64,000 nucleotides of DNA, from assembly GCA_945861085.1 (NCBI GenBank), contig OX244046.1:2294001-2358000 (forward strand), written 5' to 3'. Below are positions 7,453 through 15,211 of the stretch, piece by piece; the first letter of the stretch is position 1, and the number at the start of each line of letters is the position of its first letter. Under the pieces are notes generated by a model. That model saw only the letters and a list, made by a program, of their open reading frames with translations. It ran no database searches and had not been told where the DNA came from. The stretch is from Clostridioides difficile_D (GTDB lineage: Bacteria > Bacillota > Clostridia > Peptostreptococcales > Peptostreptococcaceae). The translations under genes were made by a program, and so were the position numbers.

Positions 7453-9367
7453 ATATTTGTTTTCTATTCTCTCTAATTTCTTTCTGAATCTTTTTAAGAG
7501 CTTTTTTTGAACCCCTCTGGATATCTTTTTCTAATTTTCTATCTTTAAAATTAGTAAACAATGTATCCAAATCATATCCTTCTGGATACAATTCTGATGC
7601 TTTTATACTAAGTTGTAACCTTTTTATGTTTACTGAAATAAAATTATTATTAAACAATACTTCTACATTATTAAACTTGTCTATTGGTTTATATACAACT
7701 CCAAAATCATCTTCATCTAGTAATTTTACTTTATCTCCTACATTATAATCTGTATAGTTTGGAATCACTTCTAAATTATTGTTATCTTCAATATTAGATT
7801 GTAGTTTACTCCTTTTAACTAAATCTAAATTGTAGTTTCTATCAATTATATACTCTTTAGCTCTATCTAATACTCTATTTTTTATGCCCATTTTTTTGGA
7901 AATAAAAAGAGCATTACTATCTTCAGATTTTCCTATAGTCAACTTATACATAGGTTCTAAAGTTTCTTTATCAAACATCATACCAGCATTTTCAAACTCT
8001 GGATGTAAATTAGCAAACTTCTTTATCTCTCCATAATGAGTTGATGCTATCGTTATACATCCCATTTTATAAAATTCTTCTAACAGTGATATTGCTAAGC
8101 CTGAGCCTTCATTAGGTTCAGTTCCACTTCCTATTTCATCAAATAGAACAAGGGTAGAATTATTTGATAAACTCATAATCTCTGCAATATTTTTTATATG
8201 TGATGAAAAAGTACTTAAGGCATTTTCAATGCTTTGATTATCACCTATATCTACAAAAACTTTTTCAAATACACTAAATTCACTGCCTTCTTTTGCAGAA
8301 ATATCAAATCCACATTGAACCATTAAAGTTAACAGCCCAACAGTCTTAAGAGTTACAGTTTTTCCTCCTGCATTAGGTCCTGTTATTATAAGACTTCTAT
8401 AGTTTTGGCCTATTTCAAAATCTAAAGGTACTACATCTCCTGTTAGAAGTGGATGTTTACCTTTAATTATTTTTATATAGCCATTATTATTTATTTTTGG
8501 AGTAATTCCTTTTATTTTTTGACTATACTTGGCTTTTGCAAATACCATATCGTATTCAGAAAGTATCTCTATATTTAATTTTATCTGACTTATCTTATCA
8601 AATATAAGTTCTGTTAAATAAGATAATATTTTATATTCTTCAATAGTTTCATCAGCTTTTAGCATAGTCAATTCTGTACTTAAATTTGAAACACTTATAG
8701 GTTCAATAAATACAGTATTTCCTTTTGACGATGTGTCTAATATAGTACCATCAACTTCATTTTTATAAGAAGATTTAATTGGTACTACATATCTATCATT
8801 TCTTTTACTTATTATAAACTCTTGTATATACTTTTTATTTACAGTTGATGTTACAAATTTATTTAATCTATCTTTTATTTTTCCTTCTGTAATTTCTATA
8901 TTTCGTCTTATTTTTTTTAATTCTTTACTAGCATTAGAATCCACTTTATTGGATTTTATACAGTAATTTATCTCATTTTCTATATTTTTACATTCTGTTA
9001 TATTTAAAGCATAGGAACTTAATGTAGGTGAATAAAATTCTTTTTCTAGCATAAAAGCTTTCATCTTCCTACAACCTCTTAAAAAATCTCCAATATTTAT
9101 AAGTTCAACTGGTTCTATTATCATTCCTTTTTCAATTTTATCTATTGTAGAACCTGCATTAAATAATCCTTCAAGTGGTATGTGATTACTATTTTCAATT
9201 ATCTTTCTAGCTTCTTTATTTTCTGCTAACTTCCTTCTTACTACTCCAATATTCCCACTAGGAGTTAATTTATCTATTAAATTTTTTCCTAGCGAACTTA
9301 CACAATGTATTTTTATTAATTCTTTAACTTCATTTAGTTGTAATCTTTCAAATGTATTACTATTCAT
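7451..9367 (-). CDS. MutS2-like DNA-binding ATPase lacking the Smr domain
   Basis: The 638-residue product has the MutS-family ATPase: Walker A 'GPNAGGKTVTLKT' near residue 330, Walker B 'LVLFDEIGSGTEPNEG' near 405 and the 'ASTHYGEIKKFA' switch near 440. The N-terminal ~300 residues resemble the MutS2 core and clamp region, and there is no mismatch-recognition Phe-x-Glu domain. Canonical MutS2 is about 780-790 residues and ends in an Smr endonuclease domain; this protein stops after a basic coiled segment ('KKALKKIQKEIRENRKQI'), so it is a natural short paralog or a truncated one. MutS2 acts in suppressing recombination or in rescuing collided ribosomes; without Smr the nuclease step would be missing. 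Confidence 0.85.
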   Translation of the reverse strand: MNSNTFERLQLNEVKELIKIHCVSSLGKNLIDKLTPSGNIGVVRRKLAENKEARKIIENSNHIPLEGLFNAGSTIDKIEKGMIIEPVELINIGDFLRGCRKMKAFMLEKEFYSPTLSSYALNITECKNIENEINYCIKSNKVDSNASKELKKIRRNIEITEGKIKDRLNKFVTSTVNKKYIQEFIISKRNDRYVVPIKSSYKNEVDGTILDTSSKGNTVFIEPISVSNLSTELTMLKADETIEEYKILSYLTELIFDKISQIKLNIEILSEYDMVFAKAKYSQKIKGITPKINNNGYIKIIKGKHPLLTGDVVPLDFEIGQNYRSLIITGPNAGGKTVTLKTVGLLTLMVQCGFDISAKEGSEFSVFEKVFVDIGDNQSIENALSTFSSHIKNIAEIMSLSNNSTLVLFDEIGSGTEPNEGSGLAISLLEEFYKMGCITIASTHYGEIKKFANLHPEFENAGMMFDKETLEPMYKLTIGKSEDSNALFISKKMGIKNRVLDRAKEYIIDRNYNLDLVKRSKLQSNIEDNNNLEVIPNYTDYNVGDKVKLLDEDDFGVVYKPIDKFNNVEVLFNNNFISVNIKRLQLSIKASELYPEGYDLDTLFTNFKDRKLEKDIQRGSKKALKKIQKEIRENRKQI

Positions 9368-9448
9368 TATTTTTTCTCCTTTATTTATAAGTCATCATCT
9401 TTTAAATCACCATATCATTTACTTTGATAATAGTTATTTTGCGAACAA

Positions 9449-9495
9449 CTTAATAAATAAGGAGTTATTATATATCAAACTCCTTATTTATTAAG
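9449..9495. repeat. Perfect 18-bp inverted repeat
   Basis: CTTAATAAATAAGGAGTT (9449-9466) pairs with AACTCCTTATTTATTAAG (9478-9495) across an 11-nt loop. No U-run follows on either strand. It begins within the stop region of the 17-codon ORF at 9484-9537, so it could act as the 3' end of that small transcript. Confidence 0.8.
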
Positions 9496-9537
9496 AAGTT
9501 TAACTCCGGACTCATTAATGTTAGTATTTTTTTTCAT
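9484..9537 (-). CDS. Candidate 17-residue microprotein
   Basis: An ATG with AAAGGAG about 10 nt upstream opens a 17-codon frame (MKKNTNINESGVKLLNK) that ends inside a long inverted repeat. A near-consensus promoter lies 55 nt upstream, so promoter, ribosome binding site, ORF and 3' hairpin form a complete miniature gene. The peptide is hydrophilic, with no membrane segment, so a type I toxin is unlikely; a leader peptide, a signalling peptide or a non-functional ORF are all possible. It is unrelated in frame to the mutS2-like gene 116 nt downstream. I do not recognise it. Confidence 0.4.
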   Translation of the reverse strand: MKKNTNINESGVKLLNK

Positions 9538-9591
9538 AAAACACTTCTCCTTTTCTATTTTTATTTAGACACTTATATCAGTGCTTCTAAT

Positions 9592-9621
9592 ATTATTCCA
9601 TAAATTATATATTCATGTCAA
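9592..9621 (-). promoter_or_regulatory. Near-consensus promoter upstream of the 17-codon ORF and mutS2-like gene
   Basis: TTGACA (9616-9621) and AATAAT (9592-9597) with an 18-nt spacer on the minus strand. The rest of the 536-nt gap (9368-9903) is AT-rich with no other gene I can support. Confidence 0.6.
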
Positions 9622-9810
9622 TAAAAATAATATCATTAATGTTTTTGTACAGTGAAAATTTTTATAATGAAAATAAACTTATACTTTCATTTATATTTTG
9701 GAATCACTTACGTTGTCATCAATTCATGTATATGCAGTTTCCAATAGAGTCTAACTTTGTAATCATTATATATCAAATAGTTTAGCTCTATAAATTATCA
9801 TATCTACAAA

Positions 9811-9869
9811 ATAAAAAAATAGCTAATAATAATAAAACACTTTTAAATGTTTCAAAAAATTAGCTATTT
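9811..9869 (-). terminator. Terminator after rtcB
   Basis: Arms AAATAGCTAAT (9817-9827) and ATTAGCTATTT (9859-9869); on the minus strand the hairpin runs into a U-rich stretch (9811-9819). It follows the stop of the RtcB gene. Confidence 0.75.
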
Positions 9870-9903
9870 ATAATATAATTTTAATCTTTTTTAACTTTAA
9901 AAA

Positions 9904-10971
9904 TTATCCTTTATAAGTAATCAATGGCTTCATAGTTGCCACTACTTGAATAAGTTCATATTCTATCAAACTTTCAATAATTTGCTCTATATTTTTATAT
10001 GCCTCTGGAGCTTCTTGAAATAATAAATTTACATCATTACATAGAATCTGACTTTTAAATTTAGTTTGCTTTATAGTATCTTTATTATACTTATTTTTAA
10101 GACGAGATTTACAAATTGAACGAGACCATTTTCTACCTGCTCCATGTGATAGAGAATATAAAGATATCTCTGTATTTTCAGTAGGCATAACTATATATGA
10201 TAGACTGCCTCTTGAACCTGGTATAATCACAGCTCCTCTTTCGCTTGAAACAGCACCTTTTCTATGTATAAATTTATCTTTCCTTTTTTCTATAAAGTTA
10301 TGATTTATAGATAATATTTTTTCAATATCTCCAGATATACCTATTGATTGCATAATTTTTTTACTAATAACTTCACGATTACGCTCTGCCCAGATTAGAG
10401 CATTATCATGACTTTTAATATAATCTATTGCTTTTTCACTTTCAACTTCAAGCCCATTTTTATCATAAAATTTTTTTAGAATAGTTTCTCCATAATTTCT
10501 TGACCCACAGTGAACTAGCATCATAACATCATCAGATGAAAATTTTAACTGTTCAAATTTTTCTTTATTATAAACTTCACTTATACATTGAATTTCTACA
10601 AAATGATTTCCACTTCCTATAGTTCCTAAATTTGAGATTGGACATTCTTCTTCATATGTATTTGTTACTTCTATATCAGATAAATCTTTAATTTTACCAA
10701 GACACTTAATCCATCTGTCTTGTTTGAATTTCTTTTTTGAAATTCCAGTCTTAAGTAAAGTCATTCCACAACCTATATCATTTCCAATTATATGTGGATA
10801 AATAATATTTCTAGTTTCAACTGCTAAACCCACAGGTATTTTACCCACATGTAAATCAGGTAATCCTACTACTCTTAAAATTCCATTTAACTTTGAAATA
10901 TCTTCAAGTTGTTTCTTTGCTATATCTTCAATCCAACATTTGTTACTTGCTATTATTTTTATCTTACTCAT
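9904..10971 (-). CDS. rtcB: RtcB-family RNA ligase
   Basis: A 355-residue RtcB, which joins RNA 2',3'-cyclic phosphate (or 3'-phosphate) ends to 5'-OH ends using Mn2+ and GTP. Metal and substrate motifs are visible: 'LPDLHVGKIPVG' near 37-48, 'GNDIGCGM' near 63-70 with the metal Cys, 'GSGNHFVE' near 118, 'HCGSRNYGE' near 154, and 'SLSHGAGRKWSRS' near 274 whose His carries the GMP adduct. It is shorter than E. coli RtcB (about 408) but similar to other compact bacterial forms. No RtcA cyclase, archease or RtcR lies nearby, so control and substrate are unknown; RNA repair after nuclease damage is the usual bacterial proposal. Confidence 0.92.
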   Translation of the reverse strand: MSKIKIIASNKCWIEDIAKKQLEDISKLNGILRVVGLPDLHVGKIPVGLAVETRNIIYPHIIGNDIGCGMTLLKTGISKKKFKQDRWIKCLGKIKDLSDIEVTNTYEEECPISNLGTIGSGNHFVEIQCISEVYNKEKFEQLKFSSDDVMMLVHCGSRNYGETILKKFYDKNGLEVESEKAIDYIKSHDNALIWAERNREVISKKIMQSIGISGDIEKILSINHNFIEKRKDKFIHRKGAVSSERGAVIIPGSRGSLSYIVMPTENTEISLYSLSHGAGRKWSRSICKSRLKNKYNKDTIKQTKFKSQILCNDVNLLFQEAPEAYKNIEQIIESLIEYELIQVVATMKPLITYKG

Positions 10972-11013
10972 AATTTGCTCCTTTTTAGTATGCTCCTACC
11001 TTTAAAAAGTAGC

Positions 11014-11046
11014 AAAAAAACTGTGACCTTTAGCCACAGCTTTTTA
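11014..11046. terminator. Bidirectional hairpin with T-runs between kinase and rtcB
   Basis: CTGTGAC (11021-11027) pairs with GCCACAG (11033-11039), one G-U included on the minus strand, loop 5 nt. The minus strand continues into seven U and the plus strand into five. It lies about 175 nt after the kinase gene and 50 nt before rtcB, so it ends the kinase transcript or attenuates rtcB. Confidence 0.7.
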
Positions 11047-11220
11047 TTCTAAACTATAAAAGCAGGTGGCTATCTGTTAAAATACTCCTAAATGTTTAAT
11101 ACCTCATTATTTTTTGCTAACATAATAACCACTTCCTTTCATACTTTAAGACTATACTATAATTTATATATATGTATATCATTCACATACATTAATTTTA
11201 AAATATTTAATATATAATTT

Positions 11221-12195
11221 TTATATTATGGAACTAATAATAATCATTGAAATCATGACTATCGCTATACCAGCAACAACAAGTTTTTTATGTAATTTTT
11301 TTCTCACTTTGATTTTATCTTCTTTTTTAACCTGTACAACGTTATTTTGTTTCTGTTCTTCTTCTTTCTCATCTTCAACTTCTATATATGCTTTTTCATA
11401 CATTACTTTACTTAAATCAACAATAATATCATTGGCTCTAGTATACTTATTATTTCTACCAAGAAGCCTTTTTATAACATTTATAAGTTCTATATTTCCA
11501 TTAATTGCTTTTATACTATTCCAATCTAATCCTTTATCAATAGATTGTAACATTTTTTCTTCTGAATTTGATTCTCCAAAAGGTAATTTTTTAAATATAG
11601 ACTCAAATAGAATAAGGCCTGTTGCAAAAAAATCACTCTCTTTATCAGTATAATTTATACACAGTTGATGTGGACATAAATATCTTCTGTTTCCATAGCT
11701 TCTTGTATTAACCCCATTATTTGCTTTTGTAATTCCAAAATCACAAATTTTGATATTATATTCTGTATCTACTATTATACTGCTTGATTTTAAACTACCA
11801 TGATATGAATGGTTCCTATGTATCATTTCTAAAGCTTTTAAAACTTGTATCATTATATTTATAATTGCTTCTAAATGAAGATAATTGCCTAAAATTAATT
11901 CATCTAATCCAATACCATTAAAGTCTTCACTTACAACATAATACAATGTTGTTTCTTCTGTACAATGAATCCCAACATCTATTATTTTTAGTATATAAGG
12001 AGAGTTTATCTCATCTAAAGCAGTACTTTCATCAATTAAATTTGAAACAAAATCCTCACAGATATAATTATTATGCTTTATAATTTTTATTAGCACATTT
12101 TTTCTGTAAAAAACATCTCTAGCTTTATAGATTTTGTTAATTTCTAAAACGTCATCAGAATTTACTACTTCATATCTATTGCCTATAAAATTCAA
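11221..12195 (-). CDS. Tail-anchored eukaryotic-type Ser/Thr kinase homolog with degenerate catalytic loop
   Basis: A protein-kinase fold spans residues about 1-255: the ATP-anchoring Lys in 'NVLIKIIKH', a gatekeeper region, and an intact 'ICDFGITKA' metal loop. The catalytic loop reads 'HGSLKSSSI' where active kinases have His-Arg-Asp-Leu-Lys-Pro-x-Asn, so both the catalytic Asp and the metal-binding Asn are replaced by Ser. The last ~22 residues are a single transmembrane helix ('VVAGIAIVMISMIII') preceded by a Lys-rich stretch; there are no PASTA repeats outside. The TTG at 12195 has AGGAGGTG at good spacing and is the likely start (324 residues). From memory this corresponds to the second C. 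difficile Ser/Thr kinase, CD2148. It follows the VanW gene, suggesting a cell-envelope role. Confidence 0.85.
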   Translation of the reverse strand: MNFIGNRYEVVNSDDVLEINKIYKARDVFYRKNVLIKIIKHNNYICEDFVSNLIDESTALDEINSPYILKIIDVGIHCTEETTLYYVVSEDFNGIGLDELILGNYLHLEAIINIMIQVLKALEMIHRNHSYHGSLKSSSIIVDTEYNIKICDFGITKANNGVNTRSYGNRRYLCPHQLCINYTDKESDFFATGLILFESIFKKLPFGESNSEEKMLQSIDKGLDWNSIKAINGNIELINVIKRLLGRNNKYTRANDIIVDLSKVMYEKAYIEVEDEKEEEQKQNNVVQVKKEDKIKVRKKLHKKLVVAGIAIVMISMIIISSII

Positions 12196-12320
12196 CCCTG
12201 TCACCTCCTCATACATTTTATATAACTAAATCTATTTACAATTATACCAATATATAGGAATATTTTCTATATATTAATGACTGTAATATTAAAACAAGAA
12301 CTAATAGTGTTAATTTTATA

Positions 12321-12357
12321 CAAAAAAAACAAGGAAGTTATAACTTCCTTGTTTTTA
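12321..12357 (-). terminator. Terminator after the vanW-like gene
   Basis: AACAAGGAAGTTATAACTTCCTTGTT is nearly all stem, with a run of eight A on the left (U-run for the minus strand) and five T on the right. It lies in the 191-nt gap between the VanW-family gene and the kinase gene. Confidence 0.88.
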
Positions 12358-12386
12358 TATTACAAATACCTCTCTAAAAAAATTAT

Positions 12387-13646
12387 TTATTTTTTTAATT
12401 CTTTATAAGAACTATTTGATATATGTTCTTTTTTTATGACCTTTCCACTTGAATCTTTAAATATTCGATATGTAGAATACTTATTCTGCCCAGTTTGTTT
12501 TACTTCTATAGATATATTCGGTTTGTCACCAGAATTACCATAGATCACTGATGATACGCTTCCTCCACCTGCATAATTTTTAATATATACAGGATGATTA
12601 TATGGATTTTTAAACTTTAAGTTTAATCCCCCATCACTCACAGTAGCATCTCTTCCTTTAGGCACATAAGTAGATGCAGATGAATGGTTTGTAACTTGAG
12701 TTATCTCCATCCCTGAAAGAAGAGCAGCATTATAAACTGTTGAAGATGTCTGGCAAACTCCCCCTCCTGCTGCTTGTTCTAGCTTACCATAGACTATAAC
12801 TGGTGCATCTTTATAACCATTTGCTTTATTACTAGGTCCTGTAAGTTTATTGTATGAAAATTCTTCACCTGGCATTAGTAATACATCACTAGTTTTTCTT
12901 GCTGATAAACCTACATTATATGACCTACCCTCTACAGCTTGAGAATAAGTAGTTGAATATTGACCTATAACAGAATTCACAGTTTTTACTTGTTCAGTTG
13001 TTATGTCTGGTTTTTGAAGATTTACTTTAAGTTCCAAAGACTTATGTTCTTTATTTTTTATCATATTATATATAGATTCTTTATTTGCTGCTAAATCAAA
13101 TTCTCTACCTATAACAGAATCTGTATAACTTAATCCTCCACTTCCAACACTAATAGAAGCATTTTTCATCTTAATATTGATACTATCTGCTATAGAAGAT
13201 ACTTTAGAACTAAGTTTTGCTTCATCATATTCAGACTCTATTTTTAGAGTTAGTTTATTTATTCTTATGTTAATGTATTTTTTTAAGTTTTGAAAGTAAG
13301 AACCTTGTTTTGTAGTCTCATACGCATTTTTTACAACTTCTTCTGTATTATATCTTAAATCAATATCCTTTGGAGATATTTTATAATCTTTTCCATCATA
13401 AGTGAGATTCAAGTCTTCTGGAGTATACTTACTTGTTACAACTTTTAATGCTTCTTCTTTAGTCATATCAGACACATTTATTCCTTCTATATATACATTT
13501 TTAGCGATTTTCCCATTATACAGAAATTTGTTGTTAAAAAAATAAGTAAATCCTCCTATTACTACAATTAAAATTGCTAATCCTATTATTAAATTTCGCT
13601 TTTTTCCTTTTCCTAATTTTGAAACTCTTGTTGCTCTTCTACTCAT
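12387..13646 (-). CDS. VanW-family cell-envelope protein
   Basis: A 419-residue membrane-anchored protein. A basic N-terminus (RRATRVSKLGKGKKR) precedes one transmembrane helix (about 19-38). Residues about 60-215 resemble the peptidoglycan-binding PG_binding_4 domain often joined to VanW, and residues about 225-355 carry the VanW core with 'GGGVCQTSSTVYNAAL' and 'NHSSASTYVPKGRDATV'. VanW proteins are named after an accessory vancomycin-resistance gene, but this architecture (YoaR-like) is common in clostridia with no proven activity. No vanA/vanX-type ligase or peptidase genes lie nearby, so it should not be read as a resistance determinant. Confidence 0.9.
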   Translation of the reverse strand: MSRRATRVSKLGKGKKRNLIIGLAILIVVIGGFTYFFNNKFLYNGKIAKNVYIEGINVSDMTKEEALKVVTSKYTPEDLNLTYDGKDYKISPKDIDLRYNTEEVVKNAYETTKQGSYFQNLKKYINIRINKLTLKIESEYDEAKLSSKVSSIADSINIKMKNASISVGSGGLSYTDSVIGREFDLAANKESIYNMIKNKEHKSLELKVNLQKPDITTEQVKTVNSVIGQYSTTYSQAVEGRSYNVGLSARKTSDVLLMPGEEFSYNKLTGPSNKANGYKDAPVIVYGKLEQAAGGGVCQTSSTVYNAALLSGMEITQVTNHSSASTYVPKGRDATVSDGGLNLKFKNPYNHPVYIKNYAGGGSVSSVIYGNSGDKPNISIEVKQTGQNKYSTYRIFKDSSGKVIKKEHISNSSYKELKK

Positions 13647-13885
13647 AACTTCACCTCATTTTAACACTAACTCAATTTCACCTGATAGAGTTTCCATTTC
13701 AAAACTACTTTAGATTATATTTGAATAGCCTTTTTTAAACAAGGAATTTAATCAAATGTAACTTTATTGTAAATTTATGTCTTATAATTGGTTTTATTTT
13801 TGATATCTTTTCATTATATTTTTTTATTATTTCTTAATAAAAAAATCGTTCCTTTTACAATAATTAACTTGATTTATATTAAAAT

Positions 13886-14515
13886 TTAAATGTAACCTAT
13901 CACAGGATAATGGTCTGATAGGTAAATTTTTTCTACTGTATATCCTTTTAATTCAGTATTTTTATTAACAAAAATGTAATCTATTCTAGAGTTTGATTTT
14001 TCAAATGTAGGTAAGTAAGACTTATTTAATGAAATAGCCATATCATGGAACATGCTTAAAGATACATTTTTCTCATTGAAGTCACCGCACAAAACAACTG
14101 TCCCTACTAATCTATTTCTATAGTCTATTATTTCGTCTAATTGCTTTGCTCTTTCTTGTCTGTCAAGTCCCAAGTGAGTATTTATTATGTTTATAATTTT
14201 TCCATATGCATTTGTAGTTATACAAAGTGCTCCCCGTTGCTCCTTCTTGCTAGTTAAAAAAAAATGATTACTATTTAATATTTTAAATTTTGTAAATGTA
14301 CAAATTCCATATATCATATTTACTTTTTTCACATTTGTAGCAAATGAACCTTCCATATTTAAAACAGCTTTTAAAGTTAAAAATTGAGGATATAATACTT
14401 CTTGCAAACAAATCACATCACTATCTAATTGTTTTAAATATATTCCCATTTTAGTTAGAGTTAATCTATTATCTGAATCCATACCTTTATGAATATTGTA
14501 GGTTACTATTTTCAT
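13886..14515 (-). CDS. Endonuclease/exonuclease/phosphatase (EEP) family hydrolase
   Basis: A 209-residue metal-dependent phosphodiesterase fold. All conserved stations are present: 'TYNIHKG' (about 4-10, metal Asn), 'ICLQEV' (about 35-40, metal Glu), 'INTHLG' (about 112-117), 'LCGDFNE' (about 142-148), 'SRIDYIFV' (about 177-184) and 'LSDHYPVI' at the end (catalytic Asp-His). The family covers DNases, sphingomyelinases and inositol phosphatases. There is no signal peptide, so it acts in the cytoplasm and is not a secreted sphingomyelinase. Start has GAGGTG upstream. Substrate unknown. Confidence 0.88.
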   Translation of the reverse strand: MKIVTYNIHKGMDSDNRLTLTKMGIYLKQLDSDVICLQEVLYPQFLTLKAVLNMEGSFATNVKKVNMIYGICTFTKFKILNSNHFFLTSKKEQRGALCITTNAYGKIINIINTHLGLDRQERAKQLDEIIDYRNRLVGTVVLCGDFNEKNVSLSMFHDMAISLNKSYLPTFEKSNSRIDYIFVNKNTELKGYTVEKIYLSDHYPVIGYI

Positions 14516-14626
14516 AATAATATCACCTCTTATTGTAATATAACACTGTTTAAAGTTTAAACTTATTTATTTTTAATTCAAAAATATCATTTATCTTATA
14601 AAACTAAATACTTACAAACTTTATCA

Positions 14627-14671
14627 CAAAAAAACCTAACTTAAGTATTTATATACTACATAAGTTAGGTT
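14627..14671 (-). terminator. Terminator after the LexA-controlled small gene
   Basis: Arms AACCTAACTTA (14633-14643) and TAAGTTAGGTT (14661-14671), with a seven-base U-run on the minus strand. It ends the 53-codon transcript and separates it from the EEP gene. Confidence 0.85.
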
Positions 14672-14708
14672 TTACAAACAATTATAATATTTATTATTTC
14701 ATTCATTT

Positions 14709-14870
14709 TTAATGATGGTTCTCCTTTTTTATCTTCTTCAATTTCCCTTCACTCACAACAAATAAAAATCCCATCTTCTTATATATTTCATCCAATTCAA
14801 TTAAAGTTACTTCACCATTTTTTAAATTTGTTAATGTTATATCTTGTATTCTTCTTGATGGAATTATCAT
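14709..14870 (-). CDS. SOS-controlled 53-residue small protein, function unknown
   Basis: The frame begins at the ATG at 14870 (two in-frame stops immediately upstream fix this start) and gives 53 residues beginning MIIPSRRIQDITLTNLK and ending KKIKKENHH. It is basic at both ends, with a short hydrophobic patch ('MGFLFVV') but no convincing transmembrane helix. It is a monocistronic unit: a sigma-A promoter with three LexA-type boxes, a ~125-nt leader and its own terminator. GGAG is 12 nt from the ATG, so translation may be modest. Small SOS proteins in other bacteria are often division inhibitors or toxins; that comparison is only by regulation. I recognise no homolog. Confidence 0.7.
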   Translation of the reverse strand: MIIPSRRIQDITLTNLKNGEVTLIELDEIYKKMGFLFVVSEGKLKKIKKENHH

Positions 14871-14967
14871 AAGTTATCAACACTCCTTTAAATTCTTTTT
14901 AATCTTTATATTTAAATATATTTATGTATTTTGATATATATTCATAAATTATTAAAATAAATTCAAA

Positions 14968-15025
14968 AAACACCCGTTCTGCAAACATTCGTTCTGTATA
15001 TTTATTATACATCATACAGACGTTC
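14968..15025 (-). promoter_or_regulatory. Three LexA-type (SOS) operator boxes
   Basis: On the minus strand GAACGAATGTTT (14983-14994) and GAACGGGTGTTT (14968-14979) fit GAAC-N4-GTTT, the Gram-positive/C. difficile LexA consensus as I remember it, and lie 15 bp apart. A third, GAACGTCTGTAT (15014-15025), has one mismatch and sits in the promoter spacer. Confidence 0.8.
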
Positions 15026-15032
15026 GATTCAA
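15004..15032 (-). promoter_or_regulatory. Promoter of the SOS-controlled small gene
   Basis: TTGAAT (15027-15032), 17-nt spacer and a perfect TATAAT (15004-15009). The LexA boxes cover the spacer and the first ~30 transcribed bases. Confidence 0.85.
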
Positions 15033-15128
15033 TACATAAATTAAATATATCTCGATTTTGGTAAATTTTACAATATTATGCACTAAATGTGTCAAAATAT
15101 CCTATTAAAATGAATTATCTTGTCAAGC

Positions 15129-15176
15129 AAAAAAGCCATTTCAATAAAAGTTTACGCTTAAATTGAGATGACTTTT
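15129..15176 (-). terminator. Terminator after the DUF819 gene
   Basis: Imperfect stem AAAAGCCATTTCAAT / ATTGAGATGACTTTT with a U-run on the minus strand; it follows the DUF819 stop. Confidence 0.75.
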
Positions 15177-15211
15177 CTTATTTAAATTATTAATTTTACA
15201 CTGTGTTTTTA

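Noticed and set aside
11228..11653. 141-codon plus-strand open frame
   Set aside because: Antisense shadow of the kinase gene; low-complexity Ser/Phe/Thr composition.
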